From NCBI GenBank assembly GCA_024663395.1, contig JANFAH010000048.1, positions 186,001 through 250,000 of the forward strand: a stretch of 64,000 nt of DNA, in the 5' to 3' direction. How positions within the stretch are numbered: the stretch's first letter is position 1; the number at the start of each line of letters is the position of its first letter. Under the pieces are notes generated by a model that searched no databases, was not told where the DNA came from, and saw only the letters and a list, made by a program, of their open reading frames with translations. The translations under genes were made by a program, and so were the position numbers. This document shows positions 33,601-42,734 of this stretch, one piece after another. This stretch comes from Pisolithus tinctorius. Taxonomy: Eukaryota > Basidiomycota > Agaricomycetes > Boletales > Pisolithaceae.

Positions 33601-34320
33601 AAAGATGTCAGCAAAGTCATGATAGTCCTTTGGTACACCGGCCAGGTCTGGTGGAGGGCCAGTAGAAGTAGACCGGGCCAGGACCGGGTCCAATGGGCGT
33701 AGATGGAGTTGGAATTGGGTGGATCCCTCTAGTTTGCAAGTGCGTACATACGCAGCTGCATTGATCAGGGTGATAGGGGGAGCTTTCAGGGGGGTGCGAA
33801 CCAGTGAGTCAACAGATGGTACAGATGGCACAGGGCCAGGGTTGGGTTGGTCAGGTAGACCGGGTTTGGGAATACCGGTTAAGACTGGTGTGGCAGGGGG
33901 TGTCGACGGGGTTGGCATTCCTCCTGTAGATGTCCGGAAAGTTAGACTGCTCAATACCCAATCAATCAATGGATTGTAGCGGGTGAGCCAGTCATGTCCA
34001 AGGACTATCTTACATTCAGAATCCAACGGGGCTAGAAACAGGGTTACCGGGGTGACATCGCCGGTCGCAAACTGAACTGAAAGATCTACCGCTTGGGTGA
34101 TAATGAAACTTGACAACCCATCAAAGAGCCGGAGTTGGATAGGAGACATGGGATAAGGGGCAAAAGAGTGTTGATTAACAAAGTCTTTATCTATGAAACT
34201 ATGCATGGAACCGGAGTCCACTAGTGTACAGAACCGGGGTAAATTGTGACTGATAATGGAGACATGGGGGGTTAACGAGTTTGGATTAGAAAGAGCGGAC
34301 GTGTTGAGACGAGCCTCCAT
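30658..34320 (-). CDS. Pol polyprotein of family C (intact, 1220 aa from its first Met)
   Basis: Domains in order: retropepsin with intact [10 protein letters not shown] (about residue 34); reverse transcriptase (about 230-440) with [20 protein letters not shown] and YLDDILIYS; RNase H ([23 protein letters not shown]); integrase with an HHCC zinc region (HDHPLSSHF...CTTCAWAK) and a D,D,E core ([31 protein letters not shown]); and a C-terminal chromodomain ([19 protein letters not shown]). It is in the -1 frame relative to gag and stays open upstream to the slippery heptamer at 34383, so it is probably made as Gag-Pol by frameshifting. The chromodomain is expected to steer integration toward marked chromatin. 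Confidence 0.95.
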   Translation of the reverse strand: [1220 protein letters not shown]

Positions 34321-34379
34321 AGGTGCACAGCCAGAGTCAACACAGCTCTCAGTCTGTGCGGAGTCCTGAGAGCTGCTAC

Positions 34380-35750
34380 CTATTTTTTTGCCTCGGGGGC
34401 AGAGCCCAAGGTTGAGGCCAGTGCTGCCTCAGAGGTGGCTGCAGCGCGAGCTTTGGCTTTCCCGGCTTTCTTGGGGCACTTATCTGCAAAATGTCCAGTG
34501 CCCCCACAGAACATGCAAAGGTTATTGTCTCTACAGCGTTTGCGCTCCTCTGGTGTCAACTTGCTGTCCTTGCCCAGTTTGTTTGAGTCCAGCTTGGGTG
34601 TGTTAGAGCTGGTCTGACCAGTCGAGGCGGGTTTGGACTGAGTTTGGTTACTGGAGTTGCTATTTCTGGAGTTATTGCCGGTCTTGGACTTCTCTTGACC
34701 AGGCTTAGACTGATTGTTGTGGCCGGGGTTGGGAGTAGACTTGTTACCAGAGGACAACCCCTGGTGTTTACTAGACCACTGAACCTCCTCTTTGTGCTCC
34801 CAGTAACGTGTGTCAATCTCCTGGGCTAGGTGGCGAAGCTTGTGAAGGGTTCTTGGTTTGCCAACCCGGCAGACCTTGTCTTTGATACGGTCGGGGAGAC
34901 CGGTGTAGAAGAAGTGGTGCAGAGCGCCATCACCATATCCCCAGACTTGTGAGGCAAGCCAGTTGAATTCAACCACGTACTTGTTGACCTGGTGATTATC
35001 TTTCATTTGGAGGTGGTCTAGCTGGCTTTCAGCATCAGCCACTGGGTCGTGAGGTCTGAAAGTAGTTTGAAGTTCTATGATGAACTCCTTCCAGGAGTCC
35101 ATCCAGTAGGGCCAGTCCTCCGAGTCTTCAGTCCCAAGTAGGTCTGGTTCGAACCACTCGAGAGCCATCCCTTTCAGGAATGACTGCATGAAAGTGACCT
35201 TGGCTTGATCACTTCGAAAGGCCCAGGGCTGGTCCCGGAAGTTAAGTTCACACTGGATAAGAAATGTGCGCAGCTTCTTTGGGTCTGTCCCATCGAAGGT
35301 GTCTGGTTCGCACAACTTGGTTCTAGAGGACGACTCAGAGCCAGTGCAAGCATTATGTGCGAGGAGCTCGATGGCTTTGGCAAGATTATCAAGCACAGTT
35401 ACACCAGGCTCAACATCATCCTCTGGGAGGGGTTCTTCATCATCATTATCTGGGTCATCTCCCAGCCCATCGTCACCAGGACCATCATCACCGGAGTGAT
35501 TGAAGTCATCTGGTTCATCTGGGTCTGGTTCATCATCCGGATTGTTAGTGGGTGCGAGAGGTCGATTAGGCATGGGGGTAGTGGATCTATGGGCTGAGAA
35601 GCCCCTGAAGTTATTGACTTCACCGGGCAACCTTCTGGCTGTCCCTAAGGACACCAGGGCAGTGGCACAGTGCAAGTCGACTGCTGAAGCAGAATCTGGG
35701 TTGGTGGTAGCACATGCCCATGCTGCTTGGGTTCTGGTTTGGGTAGGCAT
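34380..35750 (-). CDS. Gag of family C (intact)
   Basis: Capsid/nucleocapsid protein. The ATG at 35750 (MPTQTRTQAAW) is a likely start; the frame is open to 35786. An acidic N-terminal third is followed by the capsid region (KVTFMQSFLKGMALEWFEP, about residues 190-215), a basic Ser/Asn/Lys linker and one CCHC knuckle (CMFCGGTGHFADKC). It ends in AKK and TAG. It aligns over its length with the family A gag at 1775-3043. Confidence 0.93.
   Translation of the reverse strand: MPTQTRTQAAWACATTNPDSASAVDLHCATALVSLGTARRLPGEVNNFRGFSAHRSTTPMPNRPLAPTNNPDDEPDPDEPDDFNHSGDDGPGDDGLGDDPDNDDEEPLPEDDVEPGVTVLDNLAKAIELLAHNACTGSESSSRTKLCEPDTFDGTDPKKLRTFLIQCELNFRDQPWAFRSDQAKVTFMQSFLKGMALEWFEPDLLGTEDSEDWPYWMDSWKEFIIELQTTFRPHDPVADAESQLDHLQMKDNHQVNKYVVEFNWLASQVWGYGDGALHHFFYTGLPDRIKDKVCRVGKPRTLHKLRHLAQEIDTRYWEHKEEVQWSSKHQGLSSGNKSTPNPGHNNQSKPGQEKSKTGNNSRNSNSSNQTQSKPASTGQTSSNTPKLDSNKLGKDSKLTPEERKRCRDNNLCMFCGGTGHFADKCPKKAGKAKARAAATSEAALASTLGSAPEAKK
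34383..34389 (-). promoter_or_regulatory. -1 frameshift heptamer at the gag stop, family C
   Basis: The gag codons read gcA AAA AAA TAG. After a -1 slip the frame reads IGSSSQDSAQTESCVDSG and joins the pol ATG (34320) with no stop. Gag stop and pol Met are only 60 nt apart. Confidence 0.7.
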
Positions 35751-35791
35751 GCCGAGGATTGAGCAGAAGGGTGTTGACCCACACAAGTGTG

Positions 35792-36017
35792 AGTCTGAAA
35801 TACTGTTAAGTCTGGGTCTTCACCGGTCCAAGGCCAGTCCAGAGTCCAGTCGGGGGTTAGAGGGTAATATGAGATATCAAGGGGTTTTGGACTATTGGAC
35901 TTAGCAACTGAGGGCGCAGTGCTATTCCCTTGCGTGGGCCATAGTCCGGTCGAGAGACAGAAGACAGAGGATGAGAGAGAGACCGGGTTAAGATGAGAAC
36001 TAGTTTGATTTCAGACT
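35792..36017 (-). promoter_or_regulatory. Self-priming pair, family C
   Basis: On the plus strand AGTCTGAAAT at 35792-35801 abuts the 5' LTR (2 nt away). ATTTCAGACT at 36008-36017 is its exact reverse complement inside the LTR. In element sense the LTR copy follows CCTC and lies about 32 nt after TATTTAAG, so it should be the mRNA 5' end. This is the same arrangement as in family A with a different sequence. Confidence 0.72.
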
Positions 36018-36380
36018 GAGGCTAAACAGAATATCCTACGGCTTAAATACTAGAAGTAACCTAAGTGTAATGTAGCACCGGAGACTGGTCTGTGCCGGTA
36101 CAGCGATGATTGGTAAGTAGTGTTACAAAGAATCTTATCAAGCAAGGACTATGAACAAGGGATTACCGGGAACCAGGGCAGGGCATGTGGCTGGGCCAGG
36201 TGTTACACCGGCCTGGTACCAACTGAAGGAACAACTCAACTGGGCACTGCCTTGCAGTGCCTCGCGAGCTAACATGTTTCTGGGTCAAAGGGTTAAGGCC
36301 AGGACTGGGGCAAGGGTTGGACAGGACTGGTCGAGACTGGGGTAGAGCTGGTCTGGGGTGGTCTGGGCATGGTCATGACA
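35804..36380 (-). repeat. 5' LTR of family C element
   Basis: 577 bp, TGTTAAG...CATGACA. It has a TATTTAAG promoter element in element sense near 36050. It is followed on the plus strand by the target duplication GACTG. Confidence 0.95.
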
Positions 36381-36385
36381 GACTG

Positions 36386-37672
36386 AGGAGACCTGGGAAG
36401 GAGTTGAAGGGTCAGGGACAGTGGAGAACATAGGTGACATGCTAGAGATGGAAGGAGATGGAGGAGGAATGTCAAGGGCAGGCAATATGGGGCCAACTGA
36501 CACAGACATAAGGGGGACAGCAGTAGCGTGAGTGGATGATCACTGGCATTTAGTCCCCTGGGCCAGAGTAGCTTGGGACTCCACATCAGGGTCATTTGCT
36601 GCTGCCTTTTGATGCTTCTTGAGGGCTTCCAAGGTAGTGAGGGCCTAGAGAGAGGCAATCGAGCACAAGCTAGTGTCAGTTGAATGCGAAGCAAAGGAGA
36701 CGATGGGGACTCATGTTGGTCAGATTAGGCCCCTTCAAGCACAATTTGTGACAATTTAAACACAAGGAACAAGCCCTGTCAGCCTTGCTCGAGCACCAGT
36801 AGCCAGACCCTATGCACAGTGTACAAGGACTGTCTGAGAAGACAACTCCTGTCTCAGGGTCCCTGGCCACAAACAGCTCAATCTGCATGGGTTGGACCAT
36901 TGACCATGTAAGAGAAATAGTGCTTACCTTGATGGTGTCATTGACCTTGCAGAAAACACAGGGAGGCATCTTGGCTGCTGTCATGGGTTGAGAGGGCTTA
37001 GGTGGCAGCAGAAGAGACCGGTTAGTGGTAAGGATCTGGGGACTGAGCTCAGGTGTGCAGGTGACAAGAACTAGCTTACCTCGACCCCATCAAAGACTTC
37101 CTTCGACTTGTTCTTACCCTTGGGAAGTGTAGATCCTCCTCAATGGGACTGAACCTGGGATCCACTCATGCCAGCTGTGGAGTCACCCATAGAAACATCA
37201 TCAACCTGTTAGGGCTGGTAAGGCAGAGGGCGATCTATGGAACTGAGCCCACTCACTAGTCAAGAGACCTCCTTACTCTTCACAGCCTCCAAGTGATGTG
37301 TGATCTCATTGCTGATAGACTTCGCATCTCGCTGTGCCTCCCCGAGCAGCTTGGCAACCATCTTGTTGGTACTTGGTATCTCCAGCTGTCCAGAACTAGC
37401 CTCCTGGGCTAAGGAGTCTATGTTGGCCTGAGGTGGGGTCAGAGGGATCACACAGGATGGGAATATCAGACATACCCAAGCACTGGTCCATCGTTCTAGC
37501 CAGTGCTTCAGGTTGTACTCATCACCATCGACAGGAGGAGTTGTGAGCATGTGAGTTTGAGCATGCTCAACAGTGTTGGTCCATCAACTTGCGAAGTCAG
37601 ATGGCTCAGTTGAGGAGTCCAACGACATCACAGGAGGCATGCTAGGGAAGATAGCATTAGTGAAAGACATGG
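36386..37672 (-). pseudogene. Antisense Cys-rich gene of family E (5' part, interrupted)
   Basis: On the strand opposite to E pol, an ATG near 37672 (MSFTNAIFPSMPPVMSLDSS) lies 153 bp from the 3' LTR. A helical segment follows at 37550-37260 (MVAKLLGEAQRDAKSISNEI). Then comes a Cys-rich part at 36984-36676 (PCVFCKVND, CTLCIGSGYWC, CSLCLNCHKLC) and a Pro/Ser-rich part that reaches the C insertion. Several stops and probable introns prevent a full model. The placement equals that of the A, C and D accessory genes, but the sequence is more divergent. Confidence 0.55.
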
Positions 37673-37825
37673 CAGAGGTTGAGGAGAGAGGTTGGCAGTT
37701 GACAACCACAAGGCAGTGCAAGTCTTAAAGTACTCACAACTGCATGGAAGACATGCACACAACATGATGCCCAGTGGTGCCAGTGGGGCAACCAGGGATG
37801 GTTGTGATCGAGAGACCCCATCAGG

Positions 37826-38502
37826 TGTGGGGAGTCGAGACTCCCTACACTACTTCATGCACGAAAGGACATGTCGGGTGGTGGGTACACACATCATAGT
37901 TCACACAGATCATTGAGTCATCGAGTCACATACAAGATTGTGCACATTGACTGTCAATGCTCACTCATTGATACATGTGGCTAGTCATGTGAGCCTATTG
38001 AATAGCCTTGCCAAACTCGAGCAACCCTCGATGGGCCTGTCTCGAACCCTGCGAAGTCCTTACCATCGTGTTCCCACTTCGCTTCACTCACATTGTCCTT
38101 GTTTGGCACACTGCTCAGTACCTGATCAATTCTTCTCTCTTGCTGTCATTCTGTCAGGGACCCTGTCCAGAGGCTAACATCGCTTGTAGAGGCTACCCTG
38201 AGTTTGCTTGTTCCCTCCCTGAAAACCCTTCTGCTTCCATTACACTATTTAGCTAGTGGGTACTGTACAGTGAAAACAACTTTGAAAAACCCACTTAGAA
38301 TTGGATTAGAAAGGTTCTCTGTAGATCACAATGTTGAAAGATACCTTGTGATGACCTCGATGACTCTTATTCTTCAACCCTCTCCTTCTTGCCTCTTTTG
38401 CTCTTGTGCTAGTCTAGGTTCCCTTGGGACAATCCTAGGCACACTCACTGACTCACCTTCAGCCTATCACTATTCTAGCAGGGAGAGTTTTAGTTCCCCA
38501 CA
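37826..38502 (+). repeat. 3' LTR of family E
   Basis: 677 bp with TGTGGGGA and TCCCCACA ends. It is uninterrupted and so shows the empty site for the C LTR that sits in the 5' LTR. It is followed at once by satellite sequence. Confidence 0.93.
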
Positions 38503-39410
38503 CCAGGTGCAGCTTGTGAGGTCTGGGACACTCAAATCAGCTCCGATTCATGCCAGAATGGTGTCCATGGAAAGCCACTGTTGAGCAGGTGCTGAGGATA
38601 CCTCATCTGCACAATACAGATGGGCAGAAGGCTGGCAAAAGTCTGATTAATGGGACATACACCCCAGGTGCAGCTTGTGAGGTCTGGGTCACTCAAATCA
38701 GCTCCAATTCATGCCAGAATTGTGTCCATGCAAAGCCACTGTTGAGGGGGTGCCAGGGATGCCACATCTGCTCAATGTGGATGGGTGGATGGCTGGCAAT
38801 AGTCTGATTAATGCCAAATACACCAAGGGTGCAGCTTGTGAGGTCTGGGTCACTCAAATTAGCTCCAACTCATGCCAGAATGGTGTCCATGGAAAGCCAC
38901 TGTTGAGCGGGTTCTGGGGATGCTGCATCCACTCAATCTGGATGGGTGGACAGCTGGCAATAGTCTGATTAATGGGACATACACCCCAGGTGCAGCTTGT
39001 GAGGTCTGGGTCACTCAAATCAGCTCCAATTCATGCCAGAATGGTGTCCATGCAAAGCCACTGTTGAGGGGGTGCTGGGGATGCTGCATCTGCTCAATGC
39101 AGATGGGTGGAAGGCTGGCAATAGTCTGATTAATGGGACATACATCCCAGGTGCAGCTTGTGAGGTCTGGGACACTCAAATCAGCTCCAATTCATGCCAG
39201 AATGGTGTCTATGGCAAGCCAATATTGAGGGGGTGCTGGGGATGCTGCATCTGCTCAATGTGGATGGGCAGATGGCTGGCAATAGTCTGATTAATGCCAA
39301 ATACATCCAGCATGCAGCTTGTGAGATCTGGGTCACTCAAATCATCTCCAATTCATGCCAGCATGGTGTCCATTGAAAGCTGCTGTTCAGTCAGTGCCAG
39401 CAATACCACA
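38503..39410 (+). repeat. 161-bp satellite array, right part
   Basis: About six units with TGCCAGAATGGTGTCCATG-like cores near 38552, 38713, 38874, 39035, 39196 and 39357. The GGAAAG/GCAAAG alternation continues for the first four and then degenerates. The first partial unit continues the one cut at 16492. Confidence 0.92.
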
Positions 39411-40375
39411 TCCATTAGTGACAGGCCTGTCTTTATGTTTCAACAGGGTACATCTTACTGGGGCTGGGCCTGCCCATATGCTGTGACAATATAAATACTA
39501 CTACTGAAGGGCCTGTCCATATGTTGTGATGCTATACATGAGATTACTGACAGGCCTGTCTTTATGTTTCATCAGAGGTACATCTTACTGTGGACAGGCC
39601 TGCCCATATCTTGTGACAATATAAATAATATTACTGAAGGGCCCATCCATATGTTGTGACTCTATTCAATGATACTAGTGATGGGCCTGTCTTTATGTTT
39701 TGACAGGGTACATCTTACTGGGGCCAGGCCTGCCCATATGTTGTGACAATATAAATAATACTACTGAAGGGCCCATCTTTATGTTTATCAGAGGTACATC
39801 TTACTGTGGACAGGCCCATCCATATGTTGCAACAATATAAATAATACTACTGAAGGGCCTGCCCTTGTGTTGTGACTCTATTAAATGATATTAGTGATGG
39901 GCCTGTCTTTATGTTTCAACAGCAGTACATCTTGCTATTGACAGGCCCATCCATATGTTGTGACAGGGGTATGGCTTATGATGAATGGGCCTGTTTATAT
40001 GTTGCAACACCATAAATGATATTCCTCCTGGGCCCATCCTTATGTTGTGACCCTCTCCATGTTTTGATAGGCAGGCCCACCTTGATGTTGCAACAGGGGT
40101 GTAATTTTCCAGGATGGGCCCACCCATGTCTTACAGCAGCTCAGTATTCTTAATTGGTCATGGGCCCATCTAAATGTTTCAACATCCTTACCCACCATGG
40201 GCCCTCCCATATGTTGTGGTAATGCACTTATGGGCCCGTACATATGTTGCTCACACTTTAGTCCCTCGGGCCTGTCCATGTGTACTGGCTAATCTATTTA
40301 GGCGGGCCCATCTCAGGGTCTATATAAGTGTTGGTGTTTTGGTGCACAGGCTGCCCATGTGTTGTGACTAAGTGT
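39411..40375 (+). repeat. Degenerate minisatellite built on GGGCCCATCCATATGTTGTGAC-like cores
   Basis: More than 15 imperfect copies of a core of about 20 bp (GGGCCYRTCYWTATGTTKY) occur at irregular spacing of about 35-65 bp. From 39420 to 39960 pairs of cores form a longer period of roughly 130 bp with GTACATCTTACT and ACAATATAAATAATA between them. Toward 40370 the copies become more diverged. No coding potential was seen. Confidence 0.8.
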
Positions 40376-40695
40376 GACTACACTATGTGGTGCATGGCCT
40401 TGACACACAGAGTGATCACATGACTTTGCTTAGTCAACATTGCAGGACTTTCTACACAAGTCTTAATACCAAGTGCACACATCAATACTCTTGACAAATT
40501 CCTGAATAAAATATATATTGCTGGCACCATGTGGTTGCAGAATATTTCAAGGGTGAGGTCGTCTATCCTTGCCATGTGCTTCAACATTTCAACTGGCAAA
40601 AATTCTTCTGGTGGCTTCCTTTGTGCAACAAACCTCAATGGCTTCTTGATCTTGATCTTCTTTGCAATAACCTTTGTCTTTGCATATTCTGTATT

Positions 40696-42240
40696 TCATA
40701 GCATCCTGTATGAGTCAGTATTCCCTTCATACACTGACTTATCTGCCTCAAGACTGCTTGCAAGCACTTCAAGTGTTTTGCCTTCAACTCTTGTAGATTT
40801 CACATGTCCCTCAAGTCTTTCCATTTCAAATTCAAGTGGTACCTTTGATACAAGTGACTCATCTGCCAACCATTGCACCTCTCCACCGACCATGGGAACT
40901 TCAATGGTTTTTTCTTCAAGACTTCAACATCTTAAGCTGAAAGTGTCAGTAGCTAGTCCAGAAACTTGGTGAGAACAAAATGAAAAAACCCATTGAGTGC
41001 TGTCACTCGCCTCAAATTTGAATGGCTCCCTCATCACAAGTGGTTCTTCCACTGCCACTGGTTCGACTTGCTCGAGCTTTGCTGCTTCCTGTAATTCTGT
41101 AGTCAGTAGTTCACTTGTACCCAAAGTAGACTCCTCCGTCTCAAAACATGGTGCATCTGCAGCCTTCTCAATGTAGTTGGTGCTTGGGCCTTCACTTGCC
41201 ATCTTTTCCAGTTAACTTGGTGGCTGTGCATGACTTGCTGACACTGTCATTGGCATTTGCTTGTGCTGCATGCACTCCAGTAATTCCATAGTTTCCTGTA
41301 TATCAGTCATCAATGAGTTACATATGGAGGAACTTGGAAAAGGCTTCATAGGTAGTTGCTGCTCATCCAAACTAGATCCCTGGTTGTTGCAAGGCTCATA
41401 GTAGTCTTCCATGCTCATTTGCACTTGCTCCAAGTGAAATCCTTTGCATAGTAGTTGCATAGCTGCATACATTACTTGCTGCATGGGCCATCAATCATCA
41501 GAATATTGCCATCGATCATTGTGTCGCATTTTCCACAAGATTTTGTGCTGAAATTCTTTATTGAAGCCTTGTAAATAAAGGTCTTCAAGTTCATCAGCCT
41601 CGAGTTGCTTTGAAACCCATAGATACATTGCTAAATCTAGAAAATAGAGTCTGTAGTTTGTTAGTTCCTCCTCTGTGTGAACCTTTCTGCTTGCTCAACT
41701 GTCAACAAGGCTATAAAGGTCACTCTTCAAATGCTGTTGACCCAATTTCTGGGACCCAGGATACAAATGTGTGATGGCCACCACAAATTCAGGCCAACTC
41801 AGCTGATCTTCAACAAATGCATACCATGAGCCTGAGACTTCGCCACCTGCATACCAGCAAGCCCATTTTGCCCATTCTTGGTCAATGAAGCAATTCTCAT
41901 GCTTGCAAAGACTTTGAACCCCTTTGAAATACCTAAAAAGGTCAGATGCACACCCTGAGAACCATGGTACATCCCTCAAATGCCTTGGTGGCATTCCCTT
42001 GAGCTCTCTCAGCACATTCTCATGGCTTCTTCGCAAAAATTTGACTATTAATTTCCCTTTGGACTTGCTTCTCAGCTTGAGGGATCTTCAACTTTGTTGC
42101 TTGCTCAACATTTGCTGCTCGAAAAAATAATTCTGAAAATTCTGGAGTTCCTGAGTGTAGACTGTAACTAGAATCAAGATTCTGAGTACTTAGCTTGTCC
42201 AACTTAATCCAGCAAAATCTTCATTCAGTGATAAAAAGGT
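40696..42240 (-). pseudogene. Degenerate retrotransposon gag-like region
   Basis: Minus-strand pieces are broken by many stops. The most readable (42036-41695) contains LSWPEFVVAITHLYPGSQKLG, reminiscent of the gag capsid of the family E lineage (WEEFxxxLxxYYPGA). Other pieces (41484-41212, 41202-40924) are Gln/Glu/Ser-rich without motifs. 42241-42734 has no recognisable gene. Confidence 0.5.
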
Positions 42241-42734
42241 GGCTTCTTTCCCCAAAATGGACAGAACCCCCCTTGCAGTGGGCTCCAGATGTAGGAATAG
42301 GTAATTGATTGTACCTAGAAACAGAAATTAATCAGTAATGGGTGAGTATATTGTGCTTGACCCAAAAGGGAGGTTCTGTTTCAAGAAAAGAAGTGTAATA
42401 AAAATGTAAAAATGCAAACTCAAAAAGAATACTTAGTTTTTGTCTGTCCAATAACTCTTGCCAGTCCTCCTGGCCCTTTGGGTACTCCCCAAAGTAATAA
42501 TTCTAACTTCAAAAACTCACCAAAATGTGAGACAAAATCACCCTGCTACTGAGGGCCTGTGATATAAAACTGGTTCCTTGGTAAACTGAACTCATGTGAA
42601 CACAGCACACATGCTTAGTCAGCAATGCAGCTCTAAGCCCAGTGGTACAAACACAAAAACAAAAGCAAGAAATAAAACAAGTTCCCTGACCTCTAAACTC
42701 CTGACCAAGATGAATTCTCCTAGGGAACTCGAAC

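Larger units (their letters stand above)
28736..36380 (-). mobile_element. Complete Ty3/gypsy chromovirus, family C, with GACTG target duplication
   Basis: Two direct LTRs (28736-29310 and 35804-36380) are flanked by GACTG at 28731-28735 and 36381-36385. On the minus strand: 5' LTR, self-priming site, intact gag (468-aa frame), -1 slippery heptamer, intact 1220-aa pol, and 3' LTR. An antisense accessory gene (29442-30473) lies on the plus strand. No stop interrupts gag or pol, so this copy may be coding-competent. The LTRs differ mainly at CpG sites, which shows that decay has begun. Confidence 0.96.
16493..38502 (+). mobile_element. Ty3/gypsy family E, full-length but broken by nested insertions (22 kb)
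   Basis: Both LTRs are in the same orientation (16493-17747 containing a C LTR, and 37826-38502). Both outer flanks are satellite units, which shows that this is one insertion into the array. The 5-bp flanks are CCTGG and CCAGG, one mismatch from a duplication. E-derived parts are gag (18.0-19.5 kb), RT end to integrase (24966-28231) and an antisense Cys-rich gene (37672-36386 plus 28735-28540). Nested inside are a solo C LTR, a truncated D element with a mariner, a solo A LTR and a full C element. The protease and most of RT were lost where D is inserted. Confidence 0.88.

Noticed and set aside
36676..36984. An env-like gene in family E
   Set aside because: No signal peptide or transmembrane segment is visible and it lies on the antisense strand; it fits the accessory-gene pattern better.
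38503..40375. CRISPR array
   Set aside because: The repeats are 161-bp satellite units and an irregular minisatellite in a eukaryotic repeat region; there are no uniform short repeats with unique spacers.
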